Below, piece after piece: positions 1 to 12,159 of a stretch of 64,000 nt of DNA. Every line of letters starts with the position of its first letter. Position 1 is the stretch's first letter. The notes beneath the pieces are model-generated. The model saw nothing but the letters and a program-made list of their open reading frames with translations. It was not told where the DNA came from and ran no database searches. The position numbers and the translations under genes are program-made. The stretch is from assembly GCA_028335825.1 (NCBI GenBank), contig JAIOKI010000027.1, forward strand, positions 248,001-312,000. Direction: 5' to 3'. This DNA is from Nosema muscidifuracis (lineage: Eukaryota; Microsporidia; Nosematidae).

Positions 1-2568
1 ATAAACACAGTTTTTGTTATCTGTAAATACTTCAACATAACTTCCTGATATAATCTTTCGAAAATAGTCTAATGATTTTATGATAGCATACAGCTCTTTT
101 TCTACTATCGTGTAGTTTATTTCAGTGTCGCTAAATTTTTTACTATAATAACCAATAACTCCGTGATCTTGGAGTAATACTGCACCCATGCCTTCGTTGC
201 AAGCGTCACATTGTAAGATAAACTTTTTTTATAATCTTCGAAGCATAATCCTCCCTCTGTTTCTACGTAGGATTTAATTTCTTTCAGGATTTTTTATGGG
301 TATCATTCCATGTAAATTTAACTTCCTTCTTCAACAACTCAGTAATTGGAATTAGTTTTGTACTCAGAGATGGTACGAACTTTCTGTACCAATTCAACAC
401 TTCTAAGACTCTCTGAACATCTCTTTTGTTTTTAATTTCTTCATTAAATGTAATTTTATGCTGTATACTAGTAATATCGGGGTATATTCCGTTTTTATCT
501 ACTATGCTTCCTAATACCTCGATTCTATCTTTTAATAATTCTGATTTTTGAAAATTTATGTTTACATTGTATTTTGTAAATCGTTTACAAATCGTTTTTA
601 AAGTATTAATATGTTCTTCGACTGTCTGAGTGAAAATTACAATATCATCAATATACACAAATACGTTATTAAGATCTCCTAATATGTCGTTTACGGCCCT
701 TTGGAAAGTTTTAGGACCTGTTTTTATTCCAAAAGGTAGTCTTTTGTATTGATATTGTTTACCCAGTAAGCTAAATGCTGTATATTTTCTGCTTTTTTCA
801 TGTATCGGAAGTTGATAAAAACCATTTTTTAAATCAATTTTACTAAAAAGTTTTGTATTTTTCATGCTCCGTAGATTCGCATCAATATTCGGTATTTCAC
901 AGATATCTTCAATGACCCCTAAATTTAATCTCCGATAATCAACGACCAATCTTAGATCATTTGTTTTCTTCTTGATTAGAAAAGCAGGACTTGAAAAATA
1001 ACTTTTTGTTTCCTCAATTATCTCTTCATTAATAATTCTTAAAATTTCTTCCTTAGCTTTTAATTTAAATTTGTCTGGAACTTGGTAAAATTGCAATCCT
1101 TTATTTAATACTTTAGTTTCATCAACCTTAATTTCGATAGGCTCTATTTTCATAGGCTTATTGATATCTACTTTTTTAGCACAATTTTCAAGCACTTCCT
1201 TTAACTTCGCTCGTACCTCTGTAAAATTTTCGTCTTTAATTAAACATAGTTTCTCATAAAACATCTTATCCGACTCCTCAATTTTATTATTATTTCTTAA
1301 AGTTAGGATGTCATCGTATAGTCTTAACCTCTTATTTTTTAGATCAATCATCGCGCCACTATTCTCTAAAAAGTCAAATCCTAGCAAAATTTCCACTGGA
1401 CACTTTTCAATAATATAAAATTTCTTTTCATAATCCTTGCCACCCTCTTTGAATCCTATTCTTACAGTAACATATTTATCGAAATATTCTCTAGTATTAT
1501 TACCAAACACAGTAGATATTTTTTATCCTCATTTAGTTCCAACTTTAATTTTTTGGCGACATCTCTCCGTATATAGCTACGTACTGCACCAAGATATGAT
1601 GTAAATTTCATTGAATTCTCGTTGATTCTTCCTGTTATCTCAATTAGTTCGTTGTATTCACGTGGTTCGTGAATAACCATCATCTTTCTTTCTTCCTTTT
1701 TGGTATTCTTATTGACATTTTTAGGATTTGTATAGCACTCCTCAAAATTGTGTGACGAAGTGTTGTGCTTCTTGCACCACTTACCAGTAACTTCGTTTTT
1801 ACTAAATGATAACGCGGTTTTTCCTGTAATCTTAGGAATTTCATCTTTTCTAATTTCCTTCACATATTAAGTTCTTTCCATTATTTTACCTAATACACGC
1901 TTTTCTACACCATCTAGGAAAGCTATAGTTTCTTCCATGCTTCTAAAGAAATGCTTCATCAGTTCGTCGCTAGTATTTATACCTAAGCCTTTATTAAAAT
2001 ACTCAGCAAAGCTTCGGTTGTATTCTTCATCGCTTATCGCGTAATGGCATCTGTAAAGCCTAAGAGCTTTATCAATTTCTTCTACATATTCCTTTATCGT
2101 TATAAAGTGAATCTGTTTAACGTAATCTAACTTTTTGATTAGAGCATCCACTTCCTCGATGGGGTATCTTCTTATCAGCAATGTATTTTTTAGTACATCA
2201 TAGTCTACAATGTCCTTATTTAAATTAAGCGACTTATCTCTTATAAGGTTTTTCATTACCTCAAACCGTTGTATTTCTGTCCAAGATCCTTTCTTGGCGA
2301 TCTCATCAAATTCTTCTAACCATTTAAGTAGGTCCAGAGTTCTTAAGTCATCTATAAAAAGTAACTTCTCTTTAAACTCTACATTTAGTTCTTTAATTTT
2401 TATCTTAAATTTCATTGTTCGCATGTTTCTTGTATCTAATTCAGCACAAGTTTCTTCATTGGAGTTAACACTTCTTTTTGATATCAAATTATGGTATCCT
2501 ATCGTGAAATAAGTCTCTAGTATAGATTTTATCGAATTATTTTTATTATTTAATTCTTTTATGCCCAC
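1..2568 (-). mobile_element. Ty3/gypsy-type LTR retroelement fossil, youngest of five, left end outside window
   Basis: Read right to left, the minus strand carries a gag/capsid-like region (about 2568-1867), a short zinc-knuckle and protease-like region, then reverse transcriptase and the start of RNase H, which runs off position 1. The RT shows the usual boxes, including a YIDDIVIF active-site box near 620-650. Most of the coding sequence still reads well, so this is the least decayed LTR element in the window, but it is broken in a few places. No terminal repeat can be identified because the other end lies outside. The family call (Ty3/gypsy) rests on the gag-protease-RT-RNase H order and the RT style; integrase is not in view. 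It is best treated as a recent fossil. Confidence 0.85.
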
Positions 2569-2639
2569 CTTTTATAAACTTTCCTATATATTTTAGATGA
2601 CGTGTAGAAATAAACAAAAGAAAAATAAAAATAATTACG

Positions 2640-3636
2640 TGGTTTACCACAAAAGAAGCCTTGAAATGGCATGAAAGAAAATGACATCTTTACATTGACT
2701 TCAGTATAAAGCAATAAAAAAATATTTAAGAATTAGAAGTAATGAAGGAATTTTTAAAATATAGTAATACTTATTTAATTCCAAGAGAGAGCTTCAAGAC
2801 TGGAAAAAGACTTCGGACATTAACTTGTCTTTCAAACTTGTGAAAATTAATCTTCATATACGTATCGAAGGTGATATAATTAGAACTAGAAGATAAAAAC
2901 ATCTTAAGTTATAACCAGTCTAGTACTTTTATAGGTATTTAAGGAACAAAAAGCAAACAATGACATATATTGCCATTAATTTAAAGCATAAAAACAATCT
3001 TAAAACCTTGTACATAGATATAAAGAAAGCTTTCGATTAAATTGATCATAATTATTTCCTACATTGCATACAAGCACTAGTCTTACCCGAATGAATACAT
3101 AAGTTCATTGAAGCCTCAACTAAGAAATAGAGAATAGAAATATTCTATAAAAAAAATAAGATTCTAAAAAAAAGATAGAAAAGATATATTGAAGGAGACA
3201 GTCTTTAATTCTATTATATATTATGTTTATACACACGTCATCAGACTTTTGAATAGTAGGTCTCCAAAAATACAGATATTAATGACTAAATACTAAAGTT
3301 ATGTCACTAATCATTTTCTCTTTATAGACGATATATTAGATAAAATTTTTAAATAGACAGAACAGTTCTGTAAAAATATGAACCGGAAAATCAACTCTAA
3401 GAAATTTGTTACAAAAGAAGTAAGTATCTATACTAATATGATAAAAGTATATGCTACTAGCTCGTATAAATATCTTGAAATCACAGAGATTTCGGAATAT
3501 GAACACGTAGGAAAAATCAAGAACTTGATTGGTCTTGAAATGAGCAGGCGAGAAAAAGATATAACTAAGACCAATATGTCTAAGAAAACATTTTAAGGAT
3601 TCAAATGAATTTACACTTTCGTTATTTAATTATTAT
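2640..3636 (+). mobile_element. RLE-type LINE (R4/Dong-like), 5' half of a broken copy
   Basis: The plus strand encodes a degraded non-LTR reverse transcriptase. Recognisable pieces in order are a TLTCLSN-type block near 2820, a LYIDIKKAFD box near 3013-3045, a GDSL block near 3200, a FIDD active-site box near 3320, and a SYKYLEI block near 3465 inside a 72-residue open stretch (3378-3596). The order matches R4/Dong-type elements and the other RLE-LINE copies in this window. Many stops and frame changes interrupt it, so it is dead. A Tc1/mariner element at 3638-4885 splits it from its 3' half, which resumes near 4,890. Confidence 0.75.
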
Positions 3637-3637
3637 A

Positions 3638-4885
3638 CACTAATGAAATTTAATTTGGAATTTTTTCTATTATAATTGAAAATATTCATGGTCTGATGAA
3701 TATATTAAGGATTTACTTTAAATAAAGTAAAATATTACTTAATGCTTTAGAAAAATAAATAGTTTAATTATGAACTTGGAAGTTAAAAATGTATTTATAT
3801 AGAATGAGTTTTAATGACTAGTATGATCTCCTCTTACATTAATTATTTCTATAAATATCTTATGCATACTATTTATAAGTTTTTTGATAAAACCCTTTAG
3901 CATTCTTTGACACATTTCCAAATTTTAGCTTATAACTTGATAAATTCTCTATTGGATTTAAATCAATTGATTTGACTAGTCATACAATTGTTTAAAACTA
4001 TTTTCAGTAAAATAATTTAAAAGTCTTTTTTGTTGAAAAAAATATTCCGATAAATATATCTTATTTTTCAGTTTAAAAAAAATTTAGGCATAATACGTCA
4101 ATATATTTGACTGAAAGTAATGTTTTTTATAAAAATCAATTTTTCTATGTCTCTCAAAGAACAGCAATCCTAAATAATTAAACAATCACCCACAGATTTC
4201 ATAGTTGATGATAAATATTTTTCCATAAGCCTAGTATTTGGTTTTTTAACACAAACTTTCTTTCTTCCGAGCCAAACAATTAAATTTTAATTCATCGAGC
4301 CAAATACCTTTTCTCAATCATGATTATTAAACATTATGTGATTGAAAGTCACTTTATTATTTCTTCTCTATGAGCTTTGCAGTTGCGGTTTCCTAGTAAC
4401 TACTTAACCAAAAACTACACTTATTCATTGCATTTCTTACGTCTATGCTTTATCAAATATTATCGAACTCAGATAATATATTTTTAATAAACAATTTAAG
4501 ATTTTTTCAATAAATTGTAAATTTTTTTTTCTTTTGAGTCTTCTGTCCTCGATAATGTTTAGATCGGTAAAGAGGTTAGCTTAGCATTGAAATTTCAGAC
4601 TGCTTTTCCGAAATTAGACATCAATTTTTTTTCAGAACTTAGATGTTTAGCCATGTGGGAAGAAAATAAAAAACTCTAAAATATATTATTTTTGGCAAGA
4701 AACTTATACTTCGTTAATATAAAAAATCTTTTTTTAACTTCCTGGTTTATAATTAAATCAATATATTTGTTCTAAAACATTAAGTAATATTTTACTTTGT
4801 TAAAAAGTAAATCCTTAATATATTTATCAGACCTTAAAAGTATTTCATAATTATTAGAAAAAATATAAATTAAATTCCATTAGTG
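3638..4885 (-). mobile_element. Tc1/mariner DNA transposon with long terminal inverted repeats, decayed
   Basis: Both ends read CACTAATG inward and are flanked by TA, the classic Tc1/mariner target duplication (TA at 3636-3637 and 4886-4887). The terminal inverted repeats run about 155 bases (3638-3790 and 4731-4885) with scattered mismatches and small indels. The total of 1,248 bp suits a Tc1/mariner element. The minus strand encodes remnants of a DDE transposase: a DLNPIENL block, where the third acidic residue lies, near 3930-3960, and a C-terminal GDHTS block near 3820-3835 matching the GGHTKY end of Tc1 transposases. The frame is broken several times, so it cannot move itself. It is inserted inside the RLE-LINE at 2,640-5,990 and is therefore younger than that copy. 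Confidence 0.8.
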
Positions 4886-4887
4886 TA

Positions 4888-5990
4888 TTCAAATTCTTAA
4901 TCTTTAACCAGACATTTACAATGAAATCGATTACCAGATTGGATTTATACAAATACATAAATATACACCTGTAGCCTTCAATAATGGAAAATTATATTTA
5001 AAAGAAGATACATTAGGAAGAGGTTTAATGAGCCTTCATCACCGTAGTAATATAATGTTATAAAAGCTGAATAAACAATTTGAAAATACAAACCACTTTT
5101 GATGATACAAGAAGCCATTATAAAAGTTCAAGTAAAGAAAAAACTCACTTCTGGCTTATCGAGATAAAATATAAGCTTAAGGAAACAGACTTAACAAACA
5201 ATAAAATAGGAGTCGCACAAAAACGATTATACATCGACATAAAAGAAAAATAATGAATAGAAGTTGTGTATTGAGGTAGTAGATGAATATAACTTTTAAA
5301 AAATCATCGACTTTCTTAAAAATTAAAAATAAATTTTTTAGCAAAAATAAAAATAGGTTTCTAGTAGATTGAGAATTGTGCCCTTATTGTAATTTAACAT
5401 AAAATATTGTAGATCACCTACTTCGAAATGCGAGAAATTCCTTGAATTGACCACATAAGAAGACATGATGAGGTTCTAAAATGCATTTATTTGTTTCTCA
5501 GCAATAAATAAGAAATTAGATCAATAAAGAAGTTACGTTATCAATAAGTATAAGAAACAATCTCCAATAAATATGTTGAAATTAGAGTTGACACTTCAAT
5601 TAAGATAGATATTAAAATAAAGAATAACAGATCAGACGTAGATATTATAGATAAGAAAAAAGAATGTAATTTTAATTGTAGAAGTGTGAATACCTCTATT
5701 AAATTTGCAACAGGTCGAGACAGAAAAGCTAAGAAAATATGATTTATTAGCAAACAAACTTACACAAATGGACGGTTAATTTTACCGTATGTAGTAATGT
5801 AGTAATCTAAGTGTGTTGCATCAAACTTACATGATACACACAGTATAATACTAGAGATAACTGATCAAATTAAAGCATACATTCGGTCTGAAGTTATAAA
5901 AAGGACACTTGTAAGTATTTCGCTTGAATACAGAATAGATGGAGGCATTGATAATAATCGTGGAACAATTAAGAATGAATATCTTTGGCT
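4888..5990 (+). mobile_element. RLE-type LINE, 3' half of the copy split by the Tc1 element
   Basis: This continues the LINE interrupted at 3,637. Near 5,000 a GRGL block marks the region after the RT. Near 5,650-5,760 there is a VETEKLRKYDLLANKL block typical of the C-terminal restriction-like endonuclease (RLE) domain of R4/Dong-type elements. Several stops and frame changes are present. The 3' end is uncertain; similarity fades into the next element near 5,990. Confidence 0.7.
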
Positions 5991-5999
5991 GTATTAAAA

Positions 6000-8560
6000 G
6001 CCTAAATGTAAACGGCTTTATAATTTAATTATTTAACAGATTATATTACTATACTTTCATTATTAAAGTAAATATGAAAAGTTTAACATAGTAACAACGG
6101 AAATAAAGGAGAAGCAAGTGAGTCTTGTGGTCAATAAGTTGTTACAGGAAGCAGATGGAATTGAACCTAAAATTATGATTTTAGAGAAGACTAGAATAAT
6201 GAATGTGAAGCAGGTGTTGCAGTGAGCATCTATTAAGTTACAAGAATATCTAGTTAATAATTGCAATAAAGATCGAGAAATGTAATTAGAAGTAGATAAG
6301 CTGGAAGAAGAAAGATTTTGAGTAATAGAGAGACGATGGACGTTATAACATAAAATATAAGAGAAGAGTTGAAATAAAAGACTATTAGAAGTATATCAAG
6401 GGTTGGCTCTAGTTTTGCTGGTAAATTTAATCAGCGCAGTGGTGAGTGTAATATATGTCATAAAAGTAAATATATTGCTAGATGATGCAACATCAGAAAA
6501 AGTAATATGAACAATCAAAGTGAAGAATATGAAAATAAAGAAGTTATTTATTTCAAAAAAAAACTATATGAAAAGGAAAATGCCATTAAAAGGATTATTA
6601 CATTAGAAAAGATTATTAAGGTGTATTCGAGAGTTTTGAAAGATAAAAATTGAAGATAGAATTTAAATCCGGTAGTAAATATGTTATTAAGATAGAGAAA
6701 TAAGAGAATAGTGAGAAAAAGACAATACATACCACAAAGTATTAGGTTTAAAACAAAATAACAAATAAGAAATAACTAGAGATCATAATGTGGTTTATAT
6801 TTAATCTAAACTAAAGGGTATTGGAGAATCAGAATTAAGATATGAGAGTTTATAGTAATCTTATAGGCTTAAAAACTTGATTTAGAAATACTCCTCTGAC
6901 TTTTCCACGAAGGTCGAATGAATTTATACTGTTGACTTGAAAGAAGAATTTTACTACATAGAAATTGAAGAAAGACATAAATATAAGATGGAATTTGAAT
7001 TGATGAAAATTCTTATTATTGTAATGGGATTTAAAAATCAACTCAAATTATGATTCGAATATTTGAAGGTTTTTAAGAGAAAGGTTTAAAGTATACCTGA
7101 ATGAAATAGTAATACATGAAGAAAATGGTGGAAAACATGAACTAATAATCAATCCAAGGAAAATATAGTATAAGAAAAGGAATGTATAATTACTAAGAGT
7201 ATTAGTAAATGAACTTAGCATTAATTATACTAAAATAAAGAAAGATAAAGCATAGATTACAGAAGAATTAAATAATTTTTTAGGAATTGCAGGTTGGTTT
7301 AGAATATTTATTAGAAGTTTTAAATGTATGACTGAGGAACTTACAAATGCATTAAACTCAAAGAAAAAGTGGTGTTTGAAATAAAATATTGAGAATGAGT
7401 TTAAATTTGTAAAATAAGACCTGAAAGATATGAACAAATTAAAAATACCTGATTACTTAAAAAATTAGATTGATAACAAATACACGTGGTATGGGTGTAG
7501 TAAAAGTTTTATTATAGACAAATCGAGATAGTAAATGGGATCCTATACAATTTTCATTGAAAAAAACCGACTTCTTAGAGAAGACATATTATATCAGAAA
7601 AAAGAAATGTTAGTAGTGTTCTGGGCAATAAAAATACAAGTATGAATTCAAAGGAAGGAATTTTTAGATGATGATGGATCATAAAGCGTTAAAAATAAGA
7701 AATAAACCAAGCTTTAACAATAATAGAATGAACAGATGAATAGAAAGATACAAGAATTGGTTTAAAATACAATATGTTAAAGTGTAAAGGATGATAGATG
7801 TAAATAAATTGAGTGAACAATTCCAAGAAAAAAGTAGAGGTAAAATAGTGAAAAGAGTATAAAATTTGTAATCAAAAGATAGGAAGAAAAAAAGCATAAA
7901 ATTTTGATTGATATAGTTGAGTATTGTGAATTTAATTCAAGAAAGAAAGCTGAAACACCAAAAAGTGAAAAAGAGTTTATTTATTATCTAGTTATATGAA
8001 GAAATAAACCATAAAGGTGTAAAAAGAAACTTATTAAAAGCTAAAAATGAAGTTTTACTGGCCAAGAAAGTAACATCGAATTATTTTAAAACTTTGAGAA
8101 ACAGAATCCAAGAGAGAGGCAAAAAATTATACTAGCCGCAAAGGAAAAATTCCTGTAAATATTAAAAAAATAGAAGAATCAAAGAGATACGTTCTAGCAG
8201 GTATATATTATTTAACAAAAGAACTGTATAAAAATATTAAGAGACAGAACAACAAATGAAATTATTAAATCACTAAAAGGATGGTTAAAAATGATAATGC
8301 AAAAAAATTGAGTGTATAGAGTTTAAAATGGTATATTATAACAATGGAGTTAATCCTAGAAGAGTAAACAGCGATTCACACGGAAATAAATGAAAGAGCA
8401 ATACGATCTGTTAGAATATAAATTTTCATTGACAATAAGAGCTCCAAGAGTTGTGAATTGAAACGTATTCAGTATAAATTATGACATCGCTAAGATGTCT
8501 TGAAATAAATAAGAAATATTGATTAGAACAGTAAAGCTATCAATCTTTTCTTAAAATATA
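6000..8560 (+). mobile_element. Ty3/gypsy-type LTR retroelement fossil, heavily decayed
   Basis: The plus strand holds remnants in the order of a gypsy-type element: a zinc-knuckle-like CNIC region near 6,450, a reverse transcriptase palm region near 6,930-7,130, the region after RT near 7,260-7,330, RNase H near 7,490-7,690 with a DHKAL block, and the start of an integrase zinc-binding region near 7,960-8,070. It is broken many times (dozens of breaks), so it is old. No terminal repeats were found. The boundaries are approximate. Confidence 0.7.
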
Positions 8561-8579
8561 GCTGTCATTATATCATAAT

Positions 8580-9060
8580 ATGGCTTATATTAAAATAAAG
8601 ATTTATATGCGATATTTCAAATCGACATTATTATTTTAGTATGAAACAAGTCTATCTTCTCTTGTCTGGCTATTTCTTTTACTGAGGTCTCATTATCTAT
8701 GTCTGTAAGAGTTTTCGCTCTCTTGATATAATTCTCCTCTTTATATTCCCTTACTATAGTTAAATTCCCTGCTTCGTTGACGAGGGCATTTTTTGCTCTT
8801 TTCTTTATCATAGCATCATAAATAGTCTCCTTAAACTTTTCACAATAAAACATCTTTACATTATCTCAGCCTTTCATCGGCATCTGCTTCCATATACTCA
8901 AAACTGCTTAGTAGGATTGTAATTCTTTCAATATTACCATCAAAGAGGATAAGTTGTTGAAAAACTTATGGTCTACAAATTCTTTATTAATCATGATCTT
9001 GTCAGGTTCATATTATATTTTATCGGTACGAGCTGTTATTGTTTTATTCATCCTTATATT
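8580..9060 (-). mobile_element. RLE-type LINE, 5' end fragment
   Basis: This minus-strand fragment corresponds to the 5' end of the RLE-LINE. It matches base for base over long stretches the 5' ends of the copies ending near 15,270 and 32,710. All three share the block ending in a TTTATC..ACAAG/ACGAG..CTGTTRTTG-like leader and the AAACTGCTTAGTAGG stretch. An open stretch of 78 codons (8617-8853) survives and includes the residues KETIYDAMIKKRAK, which recur in the copy near 15,000. The rest of the element is missing here. It is not an independent gene. Confidence 0.75.
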
Positions 9061-10750
9061 GCTAAAATATAATGTTTTAATTAATATTTAACAATTTGAT
9101 CAAATATTTATAGCATTATATGTCTGATATATAATTTTTTTAATTAAGAATTATTGGTAAGTTTATCATAATTAGTATTTAAATTCTAGCATTTTTATGT
9201 AATTCATTTTATATTATGTATATCTATTACACGGACCTAAATATAAATTCTGTCACTACTTTGCTTAACAAAAATTCGTTTGCCAAATAAGAAATTTTTA
9301 AGTTATATATCTACGAATATCGATCAATTCTTGTATCATAACTACCATTAATAATACATCGCTTATTTGATCATAAAGAATGATCCTATATACTTTTTGC
9401 TATTATCTTACTGTACGAACCAACTTTTTTAAAAAAATACATTCTCATAGTTAAATTAATATATGTCAGTATAATTTGATTTTTTTAAGAAATTATTATC
9501 ACACTCATTTTAAATATTATGCATATTAAAATATTCTTCTCTGTACGATTTTTATCTAAACACTTTGTTAAATCTTAAATATTGATAATTTCATTTTGAT
9601 TTTTCAAAAAATAACTGACATAATCCAATATTTAACCTTTTTTACAAGTTTCATATTTTTTACGAAAAAAATCTTTTTAATGGTAATTTACAATTTATAA
9701 TTAATTCAAAATAATCATAAAAATGTGTTTAAAAAATTATAAATTTCTAACTTCATCTCATGATTCTTAGAAACAGAATAAAAAAGTTTTGGATACTACT
9801 CTAGATTTTCATTAAGTCTTGTATACATACAAGAATCCAAAGGTTGATTTTGTAATCTGACGATAAAAGTATTGAAGAAAAATCAATGAGAAACAAAAAG
9901 CTAAGATATAAAAGTACCGAGAAACAAAGCAAATATTAAATAAAAACTTTTTATTCCTTTAAAAATCATTTTAACATTTTTAATATTATACATTATGTAT
10001 ATTACACTCAAAAGTACAATTTATATAGGTATTTTATCAAATAACTTAATAAATTATCAAAATAATACAATTTGTTAAATTTTTATAATTTGCTAAACTG
10101 ATACAAATTTGGATTATTTAATTATGTATTTATAGTAAAGAGTGAATCATTTCAAAATTATCTATTTATTAATTATTGTTATTAAAGATGTTCAACTTTT
10201 ACTTTTAAACCTTAATTGTTATTAAATTACATTCTTTATGTAATATACAAAAAAATTGTATTTAAATTTATTTGTAAATTTAATTCTTTTTTTAATATTA
10301 AATCATACTTTTAACGAGTTTGTAATATCAATGTAAAACTACAATCAAATTTAGTTAAAATAAATTTCTATTATTTATTAATACCTTCTCTATATTTTCT
10401 GAAAAATTATTTGCAGTAAACTTTTAACCAAATTTTATTTATCATTTATGTATAGATAATTATAGATTTTGAATTAGTATAAAAAATCCCAATATTATAA
10501 TATTTTACGTAGTTCATTCTTCTAAAGTTTTTTAGAAAAGTAAAAATCCTTAAAGTTAGTATTTTCTTTCTTTGTTTTGTTGTTAAATAGAAAAATACAT
10601 GAAGATTATTTTCAAAGAAAAATCTGTTTAGATATTTCAGCATTATAGAACTAAAAAATAATAGCTTCAGTAATACAATTATAAAGAAAATATTAAAATT
10701 AATCTTTTTTTGATTACTTAAGATACTAAAATAATTAATCAATTATAAAA
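9061..10750. other. Gene-free AT-rich stretch
   Basis: About 1.7 kb of extremely AT-rich DNA with long A and T runs. I see no coding pattern, no RNA gene and no recognisable element end. A 98-codon open frame at 10446-10742 on the minus strand is low-complexity Phe/Leu/Ile sequence and looks like chance. Confidence 0.6.
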
Positions 10751-10754
10751 TTAC

Positions 10755-11200
10755 ATTTTGGAATTTAATTTATTTTAATCAATCATTTAATATATAAAGA
10801 ATAATAAATTAGTAATTGTAGAATTACTTTTAAAAATAATTTATTTAATATATGCAGAATAATAAATTAATTAATTGTAAAATAAAACCCGAAATATAAT
10901 TTAATTTATCAAGTATTTAATGTTAAAGATAAATAAATTATTTTTTAAATCAAACCTGATATATAATTTAATTTATCAAGTATTTAATGTTAAAGATAAA
11001 TAAATTAATTGTAAAATAAAACCAGAAATACAATTTAATTTATCAAGTATTTAATAATACAGAATAATAAATTAATTAATTGTAAATTCAGACTTGAAAA
11101 TAAATTTAAATAAAAATATCTTTATTCAACCGAAATAATAAAAAATTGTAAAATTAAACCCGAAATGTAATTTAATTGAAATTGGATTCATTAATTCAAT
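10755..11200. repeat. Degenerate ~67-bp tandem repeat, about six units
   Basis: A unit of about 67 bases containing AATTTAATTTATCAAGTATT and AATAAATTAATTGTAAA recurs. The block starts near 10893, 10961 and 11028, giving spacings of 68 and 67. More diverged units lie on both sides (about 10760, 10830, 11100 and 11160). The array ends about 95 bases before the start of the 280-codon gene at 11,294. Confidence 0.75.
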
Positions 11201-11265
11201 ATGATAAAATAGTATGACAAATACTTTATCAAATAAATTTGATTTTTCATTTATTTTCAAAAAAA

Positions 11266-11293
11266 GTATAAAAGCGTCTTTTTTTACAATATT
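11266..11293 (+). promoter_or_regulatory. TATA-like box before the cysteine-rich gene
   Basis: TATAAAAGCG lies about 25-28 bases before the ATG at 11,294. Unlike the genes on the right side of the window, no CCC or GGG run sits next to this start. Whether the box directs initiation is inference. Confidence 0.4.
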
Positions 11294-12136
11294 ATGGATG
11301 AAGGTATTGTTTTAATTGAACAACCTAAAGAACTAAATAATGAAGAGTTCGATCAATGGATAACTTCTAATCTTATTGTACTTGATAATATTTGTGAAGA
11401 TATAAAAGACGAATCAATTGACAATAAAGAAGAAATTAAAGATTATATCGATTATCATACAAAATGCTTGGTTCAATTAACAAGACAGATGTGTAAGTGT
11501 GATCAAAATTGTGTTGATGAGTATTATCAAGATGTAATTTTTTACACTTCTTGTCATAATAAGGATATAGAAGTTATAATAAAATCTCAAGACCATTTAC
11601 CATGCAAAGGTTTTGATATTAAAATTGTAGATGGTACTATGCATAAGGTTACTGATATTGATTTTCCTAAAATTAGTGGCGAAAAATTTGTCAGTTCATT
11701 GTATAATTTATGTTTTGATGGTTCTGATTATTTTAAAGAAGTTCAATGTGCTGCTTATGAATTAAAAGATGAATGTGGAAATGATAAAGAATGTTTAAGA
11801 ATGAAATTATTACCAGTATCATTGAGTGGATGTCCTAATACTAAAACAAAAGATCAGTTCAAAGAAATTGAAGATATGATAGGATTTCGAGATATGAATA
11901 CTACTTTCGAGGACCTACAGGTACGTGTAAAAAAACCGTTTAATTCTGAAATAGAACATTTAGATGATTTAAATCCCGAGTTTCTAGTTCAAGAATCTAA
12001 TACTGAATTATTATCTATTACTAATCTTTCTGTTTCTGTTTTCTTTGTATCTCTATTAGGATTTATGGCTTATAAACTTTTTAAGAATAAATCCAAGACT
12101 AATATTATCAGGAATGAAACTAATACTGAAGTTTAA
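11294..12136 (+). CDS. Unknown cysteine-rich protein with C-terminal membrane anchor
   Basis: A 280-residue open frame with ordinary complexity and codon use, very unlike the junk around it. I do not recognise the family. The first 240 residues are hydrophilic and carry 12 cysteines (34, 58, 67, 69, 73, 87, 104, 140, 152, 161, 167, 180), several in close pairs (CKC at 67-69; C152, C161, C167). One strong membrane segment lies at about 244-263, followed by a basic tail (KLFKNKSK). No N-terminal signal peptide is visible, so it looks tail-anchored. The even, clustered cysteines would also suit a disulfide-bonded or metal-binding domain. It stands alone between a tandem repeat array and a dead LINE, yet it is intact, which argues it is under selection. 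The start has a TATA-like box but no CCC/GGG motif. It could be a microsporidian-specific surface or host-interaction protein; that is speculation. Confidence 0.8.
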   Translation: MDEGIVLIEQPKELNNEEFDQWITSNLIVLDNICEDIKDESIDNKEEIKDYIDYHTKCLVQLTRQMCKCDQNCVDEYYQDVIFYTSCHNKDIEVIIKSQDHLPCKGFDIKIVDGTMHKVTDIDFPKISGEKFVSSLYNLCFDGSDYFKEVQCAAYELKDECGNDKECLRMKLLPVSLSGCPNTKTKDQFKEIEDMIGFRDMNTTFEDLQVRVKKPFNSEIEHLDDLNPEFLVQESNTELLSITNLSVSVFFVSLLGFMAYKLFKNKSKTNIIRNETNTEV

Positions 12137-12159
12137 TTAAAAAATTAATTTAATACGTG

